From NCBI GenBank assembly GCA_963776205.1, contig CAVZLR010000004.1, positions 248,001 through 312,000 on the forward strand: a stretch of 64,000 nucleotides of DNA. The letters run 5' to 3'. Every line of letters starts with the position of its first letter. Positions within the stretch are counted from its first letter, which is position 1. Shown piece by piece: positions 43,010 through 52,077 of this stretch. The notes beneath the pieces are model-generated. The model worked only from the letters and a program-made list of their open reading frames with translations, was not told the DNA's origin and ran no database searches. Both the position numbers and the translations under genes were made by a program. The stretch is from UBA4459 sp963776205. GTDB lineage: Bacteria > Bacteroidota > Bacteroidia > Bacteroidales > F082.

Positions 43010-43873
43010 TTAACCTAAATACGATTTCAATATCTTACTTCTCGAAGTATGCTTTAATCTTCGGATCGCTTTTTCTTTAATCTGCCGAACTCGTTCCCTC
43101 GTCAAATCAAATGTTTCACCGATTTCTTCCAGTGTCATCGGGTGACTTCCGTTTAAACCGAAGTATAATCTTACAACATCCGCTTCACGCTGCGTTAAAG
43201 TGGAAATAGCGCGGTCAATTTCTTTTCTGAGTGACTCATACAACAATCCGGTTTCAGGAGTGATGGCTTCATCACTTTTCAGTACATCATACATGGTGTT
43301 GTCCTCGTCCTGAATCAGGGGTGCATCCATGGAAACATGACGTCCTGCATTACGCATGGACTCTTTCACTTCCGTTTCTGTCATGTCCAGTTCACCAGCA
43401 AGTTCTTTGATATTTGGTTCGCGTTCAAATCCCTGCTCAAGCCTCGCAGAAGCCTTATTTATTTTATTGATGGAGCCAATTTTATTCAGCGGCAACCTAA
43501 CAATCCTTGACTGTTCTGCCAACGCTTGCAAAATGGATTGGCGGATCCACCAAACGGCATACGAGATAAATTTAAAACCACGTGTTTCATCAAACCTCTG
43601 GGCTGCTTTGATCAGTCCCAGGTTTCCTTCATTAATAAGGTCGGGAAGAGTAAGTCCCTGGTTTTGATATTGTTTTGATACGGATACGACAAAACGCAGA
43701 TTGGCTTTTGTAAGTTTCTCAAGGGCAATGCGATCGCCTTGTTTGATTCTGCGAGCAAGTTCTACTTCTTCTTCAGCAGTGATAAGATCAACTTTTCCAA
43801 TCTCCTGCAAATATTTGTCAAGAGAGGCGGTTTCACGATTGGTAACCTGTTTTGTAATCTTTAATTGCCTCAT
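43010..43873 (-). CDS. rpoD: Primary sigma-70 factor (RpoD/SigA-like, short Bacteroidota form)
   Basis: The 287-residue factor has region 1.2/2 (D-L-I-N-E-G-N-L-G-L-I-K-A-A-Q-R-F; F-K-F-I-S-Y-A-V-W-W-I-R-Q-S-I), region 3 and region 4.2 (L-T-R-E-R-V-R-Q-I-K-E-K-A-I-R-R-L). There is no long N-terminal region 1.1, as usual in Bacteroidota, whose primary sigma recognises TTTG/TAnnTTTG. The TAnnTTTG boxes throughout this window fit that specificity. Confidence 0.95.
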   Translation of the reverse strand: MRQLKITKQVTNRETASLDKYLQEIGKVDLITAEEEVELARRIKQGDRIALEKLTKANLRFVVSVSKQYQNQGLTLPDLINEGNLGLIKAAQRFDETRGFKFISYAVWWIRQSILQALAEQSRIVRLPLNKIGSINKINKASARLEQGFEREPNIKELAGELDMTETEVKESMRNAGRHVSMDAPLIQDEDNTMYDVLKSDEAITPETGLLYESLRKEIDRAISTLTQREADVVRLYFGLNGSHPMTLEEIGETFDLTRERVRQIKEKAIRRLKHTSRSKILKSYLG

Positions 43874-43936
43874 TTATCGATTGCTGTTTTTTGGGGTGAT
43901 TTAATGTATATACGTTTCTGAATATTAAAAGTTACC

Positions 43937-46084
43937 CTATTTGTTGTCCGGTTTTCTTTCAGGACGTTCGAGCAATACTTTTCTTGATAATTTCAGCTTA
44001 CCGGTTTTCGAATCGATTCCAATTAACTTAACCTTGATTTTATCACCTTCCTGCAAAACATCTTCCACGTTCTCAATTCGTTTCCAGTCTATTTCAGAAA
44101 CGTGAAGCAGTCCGTCTTTTCCGGGTAGAATTTCAACAAATGCACCAAAGGATACAATGCTTTTTACGGTTCCCAGATATACTTCGTTTAATTCAGGCAT
44201 TGCTGTAATGCCTTTGATCCAGCTTTTAGCTTTTTCAATGGATTGTTTGTCGCTCGACATGATATCAATTACGCCAAAATTCCCTTTTTCTTCGATAACG
44301 ATGGTTGCTCCCGTTTCGGCCTGGATCTGCTGGATGATCTTTCCACCGGGTCCAATCACGGCTCCAATGAATTCTTTATCAATCATCATCTGTTCAATTC
44401 GAGGAACAAATTCCTTGTAATCTTCATTTGGTTTGTCGATGGTTTTGGCCATTTCACCCAAGATATGCAGTCTTCCTTTGCGTGCTTGCTCCAGCGCTTC
44501 TTCCAATACCTGGTACGATAAACCGTCTACTTTAATATCCATCTGGCAGGCAGTAATTCCATCAACAGTTCCAGTTACTTTGAAATCCATATCACCAAGA
44601 TGATCCTCGTCGCCAAGGATATCAGAAAGTACAGCGTATTTGCCAGATTTTGTGTCTGTAATCAATCCCATGGCAATACCTGCAACAGGTTTTTTGATTT
44701 TTATACCAGCATCCATAAGCGCCAGCGTTCCACCACATACTGATGCCATGGATGAAGAACCATTTGATTCCAGTATATCTGATACAATACGGATGGTATA
44801 TGGGTTTTCCTCGCCTGAAGGGACTACTTGTTTTAAAGCGCGTTCGGCAAGGTTTCCGTGGCCAATCTCCCTACGGGCAGGACCAAACATTCTTTTTACT
44901 TCTCCTGTTGAAAATCCAGGGAAATTGTAATGCAACATAAATCCGTTGCTACCTTCAATTAATGCTCCGTCAATACTTTGTGCATTTAATTTGTTTCCTA
45001 AAGTTACGGTTACGAGTGCTTGAGTTTCACCACGCGTAAATACTGCTGAGCCGTGTGCCGCCGGTAAATAGTCAACTTCAGACCAAATGTCACGGATCTG
45101 ATCCAGTTTTCTGCCATCAAGACGTATTCTTTTATCTAAAACGGCATTTCTTACAGCTTCTTTTTCCACATCGTGGAAATATTTTTTTACCAAATTTTCT
45201 TTTTCTTCTCTTTCATCCTCAGGCATGGCCTCGAGGAAAGCATCGCGAATCGCGTCAAATGATTCTTTACGGGCATGTTTGTCATTGTTTCCTGATAAAG
45301 CTACTTCATAGCATGCTTTATAGGTAGTCTTTTTGACCGTTTCCTTTAATGCTTCGTCATTAGTTTCATGACAGTATTCACGTTTTACTTTGGCTTTCTC
45401 CACCATAGCAGCTAGATCGATTTGTGCCTGGCATTGAATTTTGATGGCATCGTGAGCGATTTTTAGTGCTTCTAACATTTCGGCTTCCGACACTTCTTTC
45501 ATTTCGCCTTCCACCATCATGATGTTATCCATTGAAGCGGCAACTATTAGATCAAGATCGGCATCAGCTATTTGAGAAAATAGGGGATTAATTACAAATT
45601 CGCCATTGATACGAGCAACCCGAACTTCTGAAATGGGTCCGTTAAAAGGTATGTCAGAAACAGCAATCGCACTTGATGCTGCCAATGCAGCCAATGCATC
45701 CGGTGCAATGTCAGGATCAGCAGAGATCAATTGAATAAGTACTTGTGTTTCGGCATGATAATCATCCGGGAAAAGGGGTCTTAATGCCCTGTCGACCAAA
45801 CGAGAAATGAGAATTTCATGGTCTGAAGATCTGCCTTCGCGTTTGAAAAAGCCACCGGGAAATTTTCCTGCGGCTGCATATTTTTCTTTATAATCTACTG
45901 ATAGTGGCATAAAATCCACGTCTTCTTTAGCTTCTATTGAAGATACAGCTGTAGCAAGGAGCATGGTCTTACCCATTTTCACAACTACTGCTCCATCAGC
46001 TTGTTTGGCTAGTTTTCCTGTTTCGAGCGTGATGGTTTTTCCGGGTTCTAATTCAAATGATTTCGTTATTGCTTTAATCGACAT
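43937..46084 (-). CDS. pnp: Polyribonucleotide nucleotidyltransferase (PNPase)
   Basis: PNPase degrades RNA 3'-5' phosphorolytically. The 715-residue protein has two RNase PH domains (E-A-K-E-D-V-D-F-M-P-L-S-V-D-Y; G-R-K-L-D-Q-I-R-D-I-W and F-T-R-G-E-T-Q-A-L-V), the linker, a KH domain (G-P-G-G-K-I-I-Q-Q-I-Q-A-E-T-G-A) and an S1 domain (F-G-A-F-V-E-I-L-P-G-K-D-G-L-L-H). It follows rpsO, the classic rpsO-pnp order, with a terminator between. Confidence 0.97.
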   Translation of the reverse strand: MSIKAITKSFELEPGKTITLETGKLAKQADGAVVVKMGKTMLLATAVSSIEAKEDVDFMPLSVDYKEKYAAAGKFPGGFFKREGRSSDHEILISRLVDRALRPLFPDDYHAETQVLIQLISADPDIAPDALAALAASSAIAVSDIPFNGPISEVRVARINGEFVINPLFSQIADADLDLIVAASMDNIMMVEGEMKEVSEAEMLEALKIAHDAIKIQCQAQIDLAAMVEKAKVKREYCHETNDEALKETVKKTTYKACYEVALSGNNDKHARKESFDAIRDAFLEAMPEDEREEKENLVKKYFHDVEKEAVRNAVLDKRIRLDGRKLDQIRDIWSEVDYLPAAHGSAVFTRGETQALVTVTLGNKLNAQSIDGALIEGSNGFMLHYNFPGFSTGEVKRMFGPARREIGHGNLAERALKQVVPSGEENPYTIRIVSDILESNGSSSMASVCGGTLALMDAGIKIKKPVAGIAMGLITDTKSGKYAVLSDILGDEDHLGDMDFKVTGTVDGITACQMDIKVDGLSYQVLEEALEQARKGRLHILGEMAKTIDKPNEDYKEFVPRIEQMMIDKEFIGAVIGPGGKIIQQIQAETGATIVIEEKGNFGVIDIMSSDKQSIEKAKSWIKGITAMPELNEVYLGTVKSIVSFGAFVEILPGKDGLLHVSEIDWKRIENVEDVLQEGDKIKVKLIGIDSKTGKLKLSRKVLLERPERKPDNK

Positions 46085-46128
46085 TTCTTTTTTTCCTAAA
46101 TGAATAAATTTCGTGATGATAAAAACAC

Positions 46129-46160
46129 AAAAAAAGGCAATTCACTAATTGCCTTTTTTT
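46129..46160. terminator. Bidirectional terminator/attenuator between rpsO and pnp
   Basis: A perfect 14-bp stem (46129-46142 with 46147-46160) closes on the loop CACT. The core AAGGCAATT is flanked by A7/T7. It lies 21 bp after the rpsO stop and 45 bp before the pnp ATG, so pnp must rely on read-through or on a promoter within the short gap. Confidence 0.93.
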
Positions 46161-46180
46161 GCGCATCAAATATTTCTTTG

Positions 46181-46450
46181 TTACTTTCTTAGTCCAAGTT
46201 CCTTAATAATAACACGGTATCTTTCAATATCTTTAGCTTTCAGATAATCAAGAAGTTTCCTTCTTTTTCCTACCAGTCTAATCAGGGATCTTTGAGTAAA
46301 AAGGTCTTTTTTATTTTCTTTTAAATGACCTGTGAGATGTTTAATACGGAAAGTGAATAGCGCTATCTGTCCTTCAGCTGAACCTGTGTCGGTTACAGTA
46401 CTTCCATATTGTTCAAAAATCTCTCTTTTCTTTTCAGCAGTTAAATACAT
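46181..46450 (-). CDS. rpsO: 30S ribosomal protein S15
   Basis: The 89-residue S15 has F-E-Q-Y-G, D-T-G-S-A-E-G-Q-I-A-L-F-T-F-R-I, L-T-G-H-L-K-E-N-K-K-D-L, L-I-R-L-V-G-K-R-R-K-L-L-D-Y-L and Y-R-V-I-I-K-E-L-G-L-R-K, full length. A strong TTG-N20-TATTTTTG promoter lies upstream. Confidence 0.98.
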   Translation of the reverse strand: MYLTAEKKREIFEQYGSTVTDTGSAEGQIALFTFRIKHLTGHLKENKKDLFTQRSLIRLVGKRRKLLDYLKAKDIERYRVIIKELGLRK

Positions 46451-46482
46451 ATGTTTCTTTTTTTCCTAAAATTTTCGGGCTG

Positions 46483-46513
46483 CAAAAATAGTAACTTTAT
46501 TTAAACTAGACAA
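46483..46513 (-). promoter_or_regulatory. Promoter of rpsO (both boxes)
   Basis: On the reverse strand: TTG (46511-46513), a 20-bp spacer, then TATTTTTG (46483-46490). This fits the Bacteroidota consensus. It directly abuts the stop of the upstream GMC oxidoreductase gene. The predicted leader is about 25-30 nt. Confidence 0.7.
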
Positions 46514-48085
46514 TTATTTTACTTTTTTATTTTCTTGCACTTTGCTCATCGCCCTTTCACTGATAGCAGTTATGGTCAGCGATGGATTTACACCGGGATT
46601 GGCGGAGATAGTGGAACCATCGCAAATGTACATGTTTTCGTAACCAAAAACTTTGTTATCCTTATCAATAACACCTTCATGGATGCTGTCGCCCATTACC
46701 GCACCACCAAGAATATGTGCTGTTGAGGGAATATTGAAAATGGACTCGGAAACATAAACGAATGATGTACCGCCAGAGATTTGGTTGTATTGTTCTATGA
46801 TGGCTTTGGCTTCGGGAATAAAAGCGGTGGGTTTATTGCCGGATGTTACTTTTGATTTCAACCTGATTAGGCCTTTGTTCAGGCTCAATGTACCATCGAT
46901 ATGTTGCATAAACAGCAGTACGATGGATTGTCTGGCAAAATCTTTAACCGTGTAAAGTTTAAAATACATGAGCGGTTTTTTCAGAAACTCGATCATAATT
47001 TTAAAAAGCCTTGAACAGGTGTTGCTGCCGATTACAAAAGGGAGCATACCCAGTCTCCAAAAACCTGAGCCTTTAGTATACCTTACAGGTTCGAGGTGTG
47101 TATTTTCGTTGGGATGGTAGATGGACCCAATAGCAATACCCTTTGAAAAATCTTTCTCTTTATCTGCCGAAACGCTAAAAACAAGTCCTTCGTTATTGGT
47201 GCGCACATCTTTACCCACCTGGTCGCTCAGTTTTGGTAGTGAGCTGTTTTTAAGTTTCACCAGTAATTTAACAGTCCCCAGCACACCGCCTGCAAATACA
47301 ACACCTTTAGCACTTATTTTCTTTTTACGTTTCAATAATTTCGTCGAATCACGGTAGGTAATTTCGTATTGATTTGATCCGTCAGCCCTTTTTTCAGTTA
47401 TATCAATCACTTCCTGCTCTGCGAGGATTTCCACTCCATTTTTCTCCGCCAGGTACAAATAGTTTTTATCAAGGGTATTTTTAGCATTGTACCTGCAACC
47501 GGTCATGCAGCCCCCACAATGGTTGCAACCCGCTCTTTCCGGTCCTTTTCCACCAAAATAGGGGTCAGAAACTGTGATGTCAGGTTCGCCGAAGAAAACA
47601 GATACTTTGGTAGGTTCAAAATGGGTTTCTCTTTTCTGTACAATAGCCAGTTTTTTCAAGTATTGATCACTGAGCTCCAGAATAGGATTCGTTATTGCAC
47701 CGAGCATAGAGGAAGCAGTTTCATAATAAGGTTTCAGTTCACTTTCCCAGTTGGCTAATTTAGCCCAGCTACCAGTTTGATAGAATGCAGGTTTTGGTTT
47801 GGCCAGTGTATTGGCATATACCAATGAGCCACCTCCAACACCTACACCACTCAACACACCGATATGCCTGAAGAAGGTCATTTTCATAATACCAAACAAA
47901 CGGAATGAAGGCAGCCAGAGCCATTTTCTCAGATGCCAGTTGGATTTTGGAAGATCCTTGCTGTTGTATCTTTTTCCTTTTTCAATCACCAATACTTTAT
48001 AACCTTTTTCTGACAGTCGCAACGCGGAAACAGAACCTCCGAATCCACTACCTATAATTATATAATCATATACGAGTTCAGGCAT
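46514..48085 (-). CDS. GMC-family FAD oxidoreductase (cholesterol-oxidase-like) with ferredoxin-like Cys motif
   Basis: The 523-residue protein has an N-terminal FAD motif (I-I-I-G-S-G-F-G-G-S-V-S-A-L-R-L), G-V-G-V-G-G-G-S-L-V-Y-A-N, and the C-terminal GMC sequence H-I-L-G-G-A-V-M-G ... C-D-G-S-T-I-S-A-N-P-G-V-N-P-S-L-T-I. Residues 187-197 read C-N-H-C-G-G-C-M-T-G-C, i.e. CxxCxxCxxxC, the arrangement of a 4Fe-4S ferredoxin. The catalytic His region (H-I-L-G) is kept. It is likely cytoplasmic; substrate unknown. The downstream rpsO has its own promoter, and the upstream gene, a membrane protein, ends 14 bp away. Confidence 0.83.
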   Translation of the reverse strand: MPELVYDYIIIGSGFGGSVSALRLSEKGYKVLVIEKGKRYNSKDLPKSNWHLRKWLWLPSFRLFGIMKMTFFRHIGVLSGVGVGGGSLVYANTLAKPKPAFYQTGSWAKLANWESELKPYYETASSMLGAITNPILELSDQYLKKLAIVQKRETHFEPTKVSVFFGEPDITVSDPYFGGKGPERAGCNHCGGCMTGCRYNAKNTLDKNYLYLAEKNGVEILAEQEVIDITEKRADGSNQYEITYRDSTKLLKRKKKISAKGVVFAGGVLGTVKLLVKLKNSSLPKLSDQVGKDVRTNNEGLVFSVSADKEKDFSKGIAIGSIYHPNENTHLEPVRYTKGSGFWRLGMLPFVIGSNTCSRLFKIMIEFLKKPLMYFKLYTVKDFARQSIVLLFMQHIDGTLSLNKGLIRLKSKVTSGNKPTAFIPEAKAIIEQYNQISGGTSFVYVSESIFNIPSTAHILGGAVMGDSIHEGVIDKDNKVFGYENMYICDGSTISANPGVNPSLTITAISERAMSKVQENKKVK

Positions 48086-48099
48086 AGTTTTAGGTATGA

Positions 48100-48612
48100 T
48101 TAGTAAAGTTCAGATTTGCGCAGGATTATTAAATACAATCCAAACAAACTATAAAGAGCGAGAATAAAACCAACAAGATATATGACAGAATTGAACATTT
48201 CATCTGTGTAATTCATGATGATAAATCCGAAAACAACGAACATGATACCCAGCAGGGTGTAGAGCCACATCAGTTTTTCGTGTTTTTTATCCAGCAAACC
48301 GGAAGCCAGGCAAAGAATCCCCATCCAGACGATCCAGAATGAGAAAACAATAAGAAAAAAACGCTCGTCGCTTTGAGGGTATGTAAAAATAACGATGCCG
48401 GAAAATCCATCGGCTATGAGTTCCATCACCACTTTTTCGTTGATGGGCTTGTCAAACTGAAGGAATAGAAAAATAACCGTCAATGCCGCAGAAATAGTGA
48501 GAGCAATACCGAATAATCCCGAAAAACCATCTACTTTTTGATTCAGGAAAATAGCAGCCAACCCGGCCAACAGCAATATGATAAATCGTATGGCACGTAG
48601 TGTTAAATTCAT
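48100..48612 (-). CDS. HdeD/DUF308-like inner-membrane protein
   Basis: The 170-residue protein has about six hydrophobic helices connected by very short loops (L-R-A-I-R-F-I-I-L-L-L-A-G-L, then F-L-I-V-F-S-F-W-I-V-W-M-G, etc.) and the D-G-F-S-G-I-V-I-F-T-Y-P-type loop seen in HdeD/DUF308 proteins. The match is loose. It lies 14 bp upstream of the GMC gene on the same strand. Function unknown. Confidence 0.6.
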   Translation of the reverse strand: MNLTLRAIRFIILLLAGLAAIFLNQKVDGFSGLFGIALTISAALTVIFLFLQFDKPINEKVVMELIADGFSGIVIFTYPQSDERFFLIVFSFWIVWMGILCLASGLLDKKHEKLMWLYTLLGIMFVVFGFIIMNYTDEMFNSVIYLVGFILALYSLFGLYLIILRKSELY

Positions 48613-48685
48613 GGGAGCGCAATTAATTCAATACAAATTTAAAAAAGAATCAATGCTCAATAAATTCGGAAGTATTTAGATTTGT

Positions 48686-50005
48686 TTAAAAGGACCATTT
48701 CAGGTCGAGGAATAACAATTGTCCGATATCGCCATATTCGGTAAAAGGTTGACCCCAGAATAATTGACCTACAAGCCCCAATGAAATGTTATCAGTTAAG
48801 CTGAAATTGACGGTTGGCCCGACAAATCCTGATAAATCGTAAGGATTAAATATGCAAGCCACGTCAAGGTTAATGAGTGGTGTGGCAGGGTAGGAGATTT
48901 GTCCGAACAAGTCAAGGCGTGCACGGGTTAAATTTTTAGCATTTAAGCTACTTGAAAATACGTTGGAAAAAGAACCAAGAAATCCGGTGCCAATGGCATT
49001 CACAGAATCAATGGCTCCGGAACTATTATAGATGGCAGAAAAATTAATAAAGATGCTGTTCTTAAATGTATAATTGGCTCCAATCGAAGCAACTAATACT
49101 CCAGTTGTATCTGCGAAGTTTTCCATATCCCTAAACCACGAAACTTCTCCGGTAAATCCTGCACCAGCAATTGAGCCTGCCCATCCAAGTCCGGCAGTAA
49201 CGTCCTTTTCCATTACCCCGCCAAATACCTGGAAATCATAATTCCATTTATTGAAGCGATACATGGCTGCAGCAGTAAGTTTGAGCTCTTCATTTAGAAT
49301 GAGAACTGAAGTGTCTTCAGCCACCTGTATATAACTCAGTTTTCCTGCCAACTGAACCGATGAAAAATCGCCTGTAAACAATTCCATCAGGATAGCGTCA
49401 GAACCGGGGCGTTCAATGTAATTGAAATCAAAAAAATTGTAGGCGTTAAAAATATCATTTGGGTTCCAGATAAAGTTTTGCCCCCAGTTAATACGTTGTC
49501 GCCCCACTGTTAATTCAAACTTGTCCAATGTCCACTTCATGTTGGCCCGGTCGAAATTTGTGTAAAGGATATAGGATTTGCCATCAGCGATGGTGAATGT
49601 TAAATCTAAATATCCCGGGTCGTATGTAACAAGGTCGCTGTAACTTATACCTGCCAAATTAAAAAGGTCAGTATAGGTGGTAACCATTGGTCCGAAAACA
49701 AAATTATTGCGCATACCCACGTAGAATTCAAGGTTGGCAGTTGGTTCGTACCAAAAATTAAACCTGTTGTAAGCGCCTCCCTGCATTTGCCAATTATCTA
49801 TTCCGAGTGTTTGATATAATTCTCCTTCAGGGACCCATGTATTATTGAGGTATTCCAGAAATCCGGAAAATCGGAATTTTTGGGATTTGGTTTGGGCATT
49901 AGTGCTCGAAAAGGAGAACAGAATAATGATTAAAACTAAAAAGTAAGCTATATAATTAACCAAATTGTTTTCATTTCGAATCCGCTTTTGCAGATGAGAA
50001 TTCAC
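48686..50005 (-). CDS. Outer-membrane beta-barrel protein of the ABC operon (DUF1302-like)
   Basis: The 439-residue protein has a signal peptide after a charged start (ending S-T-N-A-Q). It opens with F-R-F-S-G-F-L-E-Y-L-N-N-T-W and contains F-E-L-T-V-G-R-Q-R-I-N-W-G-Q-N-F-I-W-N-P-N-D-I-F-N-A. The 'GRQxIxWG...NPxDxxxP' stretch is what I associate with DUF1302-type barrels, which in Proteobacteria sit beside RND-type lipid exporters and LolA-like or DUF1329 proteins. Many alternating strands follow, ending D-L-K-W-S-F. It is last in the tetR-lolA-like-ABC operon and separated from the ATPase by 89 bp that holds a family B half repeat. Confidence 0.7.
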   Translation of the reverse strand: MNSHLQKRIRNENNLVNYIAYFLVLIIILFSFSSTNAQTKSQKFRFSGFLEYLNNTWVPEGELYQTLGIDNWQMQGGAYNRFNFWYEPTANLEFYVGMRNNFVFGPMVTTYTDLFNLAGISYSDLVTYDPGYLDLTFTIADGKSYILYTNFDRANMKWTLDKFELTVGRQRINWGQNFIWNPNDIFNAYNFFDFNYIERPGSDAILMELFTGDFSSVQLAGKLSYIQVAEDTSVLILNEELKLTAAAMYRFNKWNYDFQVFGGVMEKDVTAGLGWAGSIAGAGFTGEVSWFRDMENFADTTGVLVASIGANYTFKNSIFINFSAIYNSSGAIDSVNAIGTGFLGSFSNVFSSSLNAKNLTRARLDLFGQISYPATPLINLDVACIFNPYDLSGFVGPTVNFSLTDNISLGLVGQLFWGQPFTEYGDIGQLLFLDLKWSF

Positions 50006-50028
50006 GTTTGGAACTTGATTTTCTTCAA

Positions 50029-50080
50029 GAGATTCCTGCCTGTTGGCAGACGGATGTTCTCCTTCGTTCGTCGAAATGAC
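50029..50080. repeat. Palindromic repeat family B, right half, inside the ABC operon
   Basis: GAGATTCCTGCCTGTTGGCAG … CTCCTTCGTTCG-TCGAAATGAC carries the same right end as the 34.7-kb copies, plus a small CTGCC-TGTT-GGCAG hairpin. It sits between the ATPase and the barrel gene, in the middle of the operon. No left half is present. Confidence 0.65.
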
Positions 50081-50094
50081 CAGTAAATTCCATC

Positions 50095-50784
50095 TTATCT
50101 TTCAAACTTTTCATCACTTAAAATCTTACCATCTTCAATAGTAATGATTCGTCTTGCTTTATCCATTACCCGCTGGTCGTGGGTAGCAAATATAAAAGTG
50201 GTATTGTATTTTTTATTCATCTGCGACATCAATTCAAGCAATTCAGATGTTGATTGCGAGTCGAGGTTGGCAGTTGGCTCATCTGCCAGGATAAACTCAG
50301 GTTTTGAGGCCAGGGCGCGAGCTACGGCCACACGTTGTTGCTGACCACCTGAAAGCTTTGAAGGGCGGCTTTTGATCCGATCACCAATGCCAACCGCTTC
50401 GAGTAATTCTTTTGTTCGATTCTCACGTTCCTTTTTAGGACGACCCTGTAGATGCATAATAAATTCAACGTTTTCACCAGCAGTAAGAACCGGTATCAGG
50501 TTATAAGATTGAAAAACAAATCCTATGTTGTTCATCCTGAAATCAATCAGCTTTCTTGAACTGAGGTCCCAGACATCTGTTCCTCCAATTTTTACAGAAC
50601 CGGAGGTAGGTCTGTCCAATCCACCAAGCATATTTAAAAAAGTAGTCTTGCCAGAACCTGATGGACCAACTACAGCGGTGAATTCACCTTCTTCAAAATC
50701 AATAGTAATTCCATTAACTGCTTTAACTTGAACTTCTCCTCCGTTGTAGATTTTTACGAGGTCTTTTATTTCTATAACATTCAT
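50095..50784 (-). CDS. ABC transporter ATPase (MacB/LolD-like)
   Basis: The 229-residue ATPase has Walker A G-P-S-G-S-G-K-T, Q-loop F-V-F-Q-S-Y-N-L-I-P, signature L-S-G-G-Q-Q-Q-R-V-A-V-A-R-A-L, Walker B F-I-L-A-D-E-P-T-A-N-L-D and switch A-T-H-D. The sequence is of the FtsE/LolD/MacB class. It lies 48 bp downstream of an FtsX-type permease and 89 bp upstream of the barrel gene, so it probably powers the permeases of this operon. Confidence 0.93.
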   Translation of the reverse strand: MNVIEIKDLVKIYNGGEVQVKAVNGITIDFEEGEFTAVVGPSGSGKTTFLNMLGGLDRPTSGSVKIGGTDVWDLSSRKLIDFRMNNIGFVFQSYNLIPVLTAGENVEFIMHLQGRPKKERENRTKELLEAVGIGDRIKSRPSKLSGGQQQRVAVARALASKPEFILADEPTANLDSQSTSELLELMSQMNKKYNTTFIFATHDQRVMDKARRIITIEDGKILSDEKFER

Positions 50785-50832
50785 GATGTTAGGTTTTATT
50801 GTTCTATTTTATTTATTACTTTAAATACTTAA

Positions 50833-52050
50833 TTATTCCATCCGCAATGCATCTGCCGGGTCATTTTTTAAAGCTTTATATGCAGGATAAATGGCCGCAA
50901 TTACGCCGGTAATGATTACCATGATGGTTATATTCACCAGCATTATCGGTTCAAGACTCAAGTATACAAAAGAATCATAACCCAGCTGTTCATAGCCTGC
51001 AGCCCAGGCACTTAAGTCAATGGGGTGAATTGACTTCCATTTTGCAAACAACGCCCCTATGATAATCCCAACAACACCCCCAACCAATGACAGTAATACT
51101 GATTCAAGAACGATCATTGCAAAAATTCTCATCTTATTCATCCCAATTGCCATGAGCATTCCTATTTCTTTAGTACGTTCCATAACTACCATTAACATCG
51201 TGTTGATAATACCAAACAGCAGTGCTAAAAGGATGATGATAATGAATATATACATGTACAAGTCCATGGCTTCAGTTAGGTAATTCATTTCCGGGCTTAA
51301 TGACTTCCAATCCATAACCTCATGATGAGAAGCAATATGTCTTACAGCTTCTTCAACCACAATAAGGTTTTCATTATCGTTTATATTTATGGCAATTTCA
51401 TGTGCTGCACCGATAGGTAATTCAGTTAATTTATAAATATCATCTGCTTTAACAAAAACATGCGATTCATCATAAAGAGTGTTATCTGTAGAATAGATAC
51501 CAGCTACCCTAAAAAGTCCACTAACAACATTATTTGCAGTATCTTGTAAGGTGATAACTATTTTTGATCTTAATCTGGCATTTAACTTCTCAGCCAGTTT
51601 TTTTCCAATGACAATGGGGTTTGTTTTAATCCCTGTTAAATACTCACCTTCGATGAGCTTTTCGCTAATGTTAGTGACTTTAGATTCGTTTTCCAAGTCG
51701 ACACCATAGACAAGAACACCTGTAGCTGTTTCAGCGGTTGCAACCATTGCTTGTAATACAACCCTTTCGCTAACTCCGGTAACATTTGGAACTTCTCGTA
51801 TTTTCTGTACGAGTTCAGTGGCATCAGGCATATAACCACTAAAATCTGAGTTTTGCCTGAATCCTTCCTTATGGATTTGAATATAAGAAAGCTCAGTTTT
51901 GATCACCTTTTGTATGCGCTGTTCGGCAAGCCCTTTCATAAAAGCGGTAGCTGATACACCTGCAAAGATTCCAAGAGCTATAGAGAAAATAATGACCAGG
52001 CTTCTGACCTTGTTTCTCCAAATGTTACGCCATGATATTGAGAAAAGCAT
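50833..52050 (-). CDS. FtsX-type ABC permease 1
   Basis: The 405-residue protein begins S-W-R-N-I-W-R-N-K-V-R-S-L, a signal/TM1, then a ~220-residue periplasmic MacB-PCD-like domain, and three further helices near the C-terminus. The FtsX signature E-R-T-K-E-I-G-M-L-M-A-I-G-M and the end Y-P-A-Y-K-A-L-K-N-D-P-A-D-A-L are clear. It does not closely resemble permeases 2 and 3 in its periplasmic domain. It is probably a partner of the ATPase 48 bp downstream. Confidence 0.9.
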   Translation of the reverse strand: MLFSISWRNIWRNKVRSLVIIFSIALGIFAGVSATAFMKGLAEQRIQKVIKTELSYIQIHKEGFRQNSDFSGYMPDATELVQKIREVPNVTGVSERVVLQAMVATAETATGVLVYGVDLENESKVTNISEKLIEGEYLTGIKTNPIVIGKKLAEKLNARLRSKIVITLQDTANNVVSGLFRVAGIYSTDNTLYDESHVFVKADDIYKLTELPIGAAHEIAININDNENLIVVEEAVRHIASHHEVMDWKSLSPEMNYLTEAMDLYMYIFIIIILLALLFGIINTMLMVVMERTKEIGMLMAIGMNKMRIFAMIVLESVLLSLVGGVVGIIIGALFAKWKSIHPIDLSAWAAGYEQLGYDSFVYLSLEPIMLVNITIMVIITGVIAAIYPAYKALKNDPADALRME

Positions 52051-52077
52051 GATTTTACTTTTTAATTGTTCAAATTA

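Noticed and set aside
48686..50005. Barrel protein as a porin for the ABC system named TolC
   Set aside because: It has none of the TolC helical-repeat features and its strands look like a DUF1302-type barrel.
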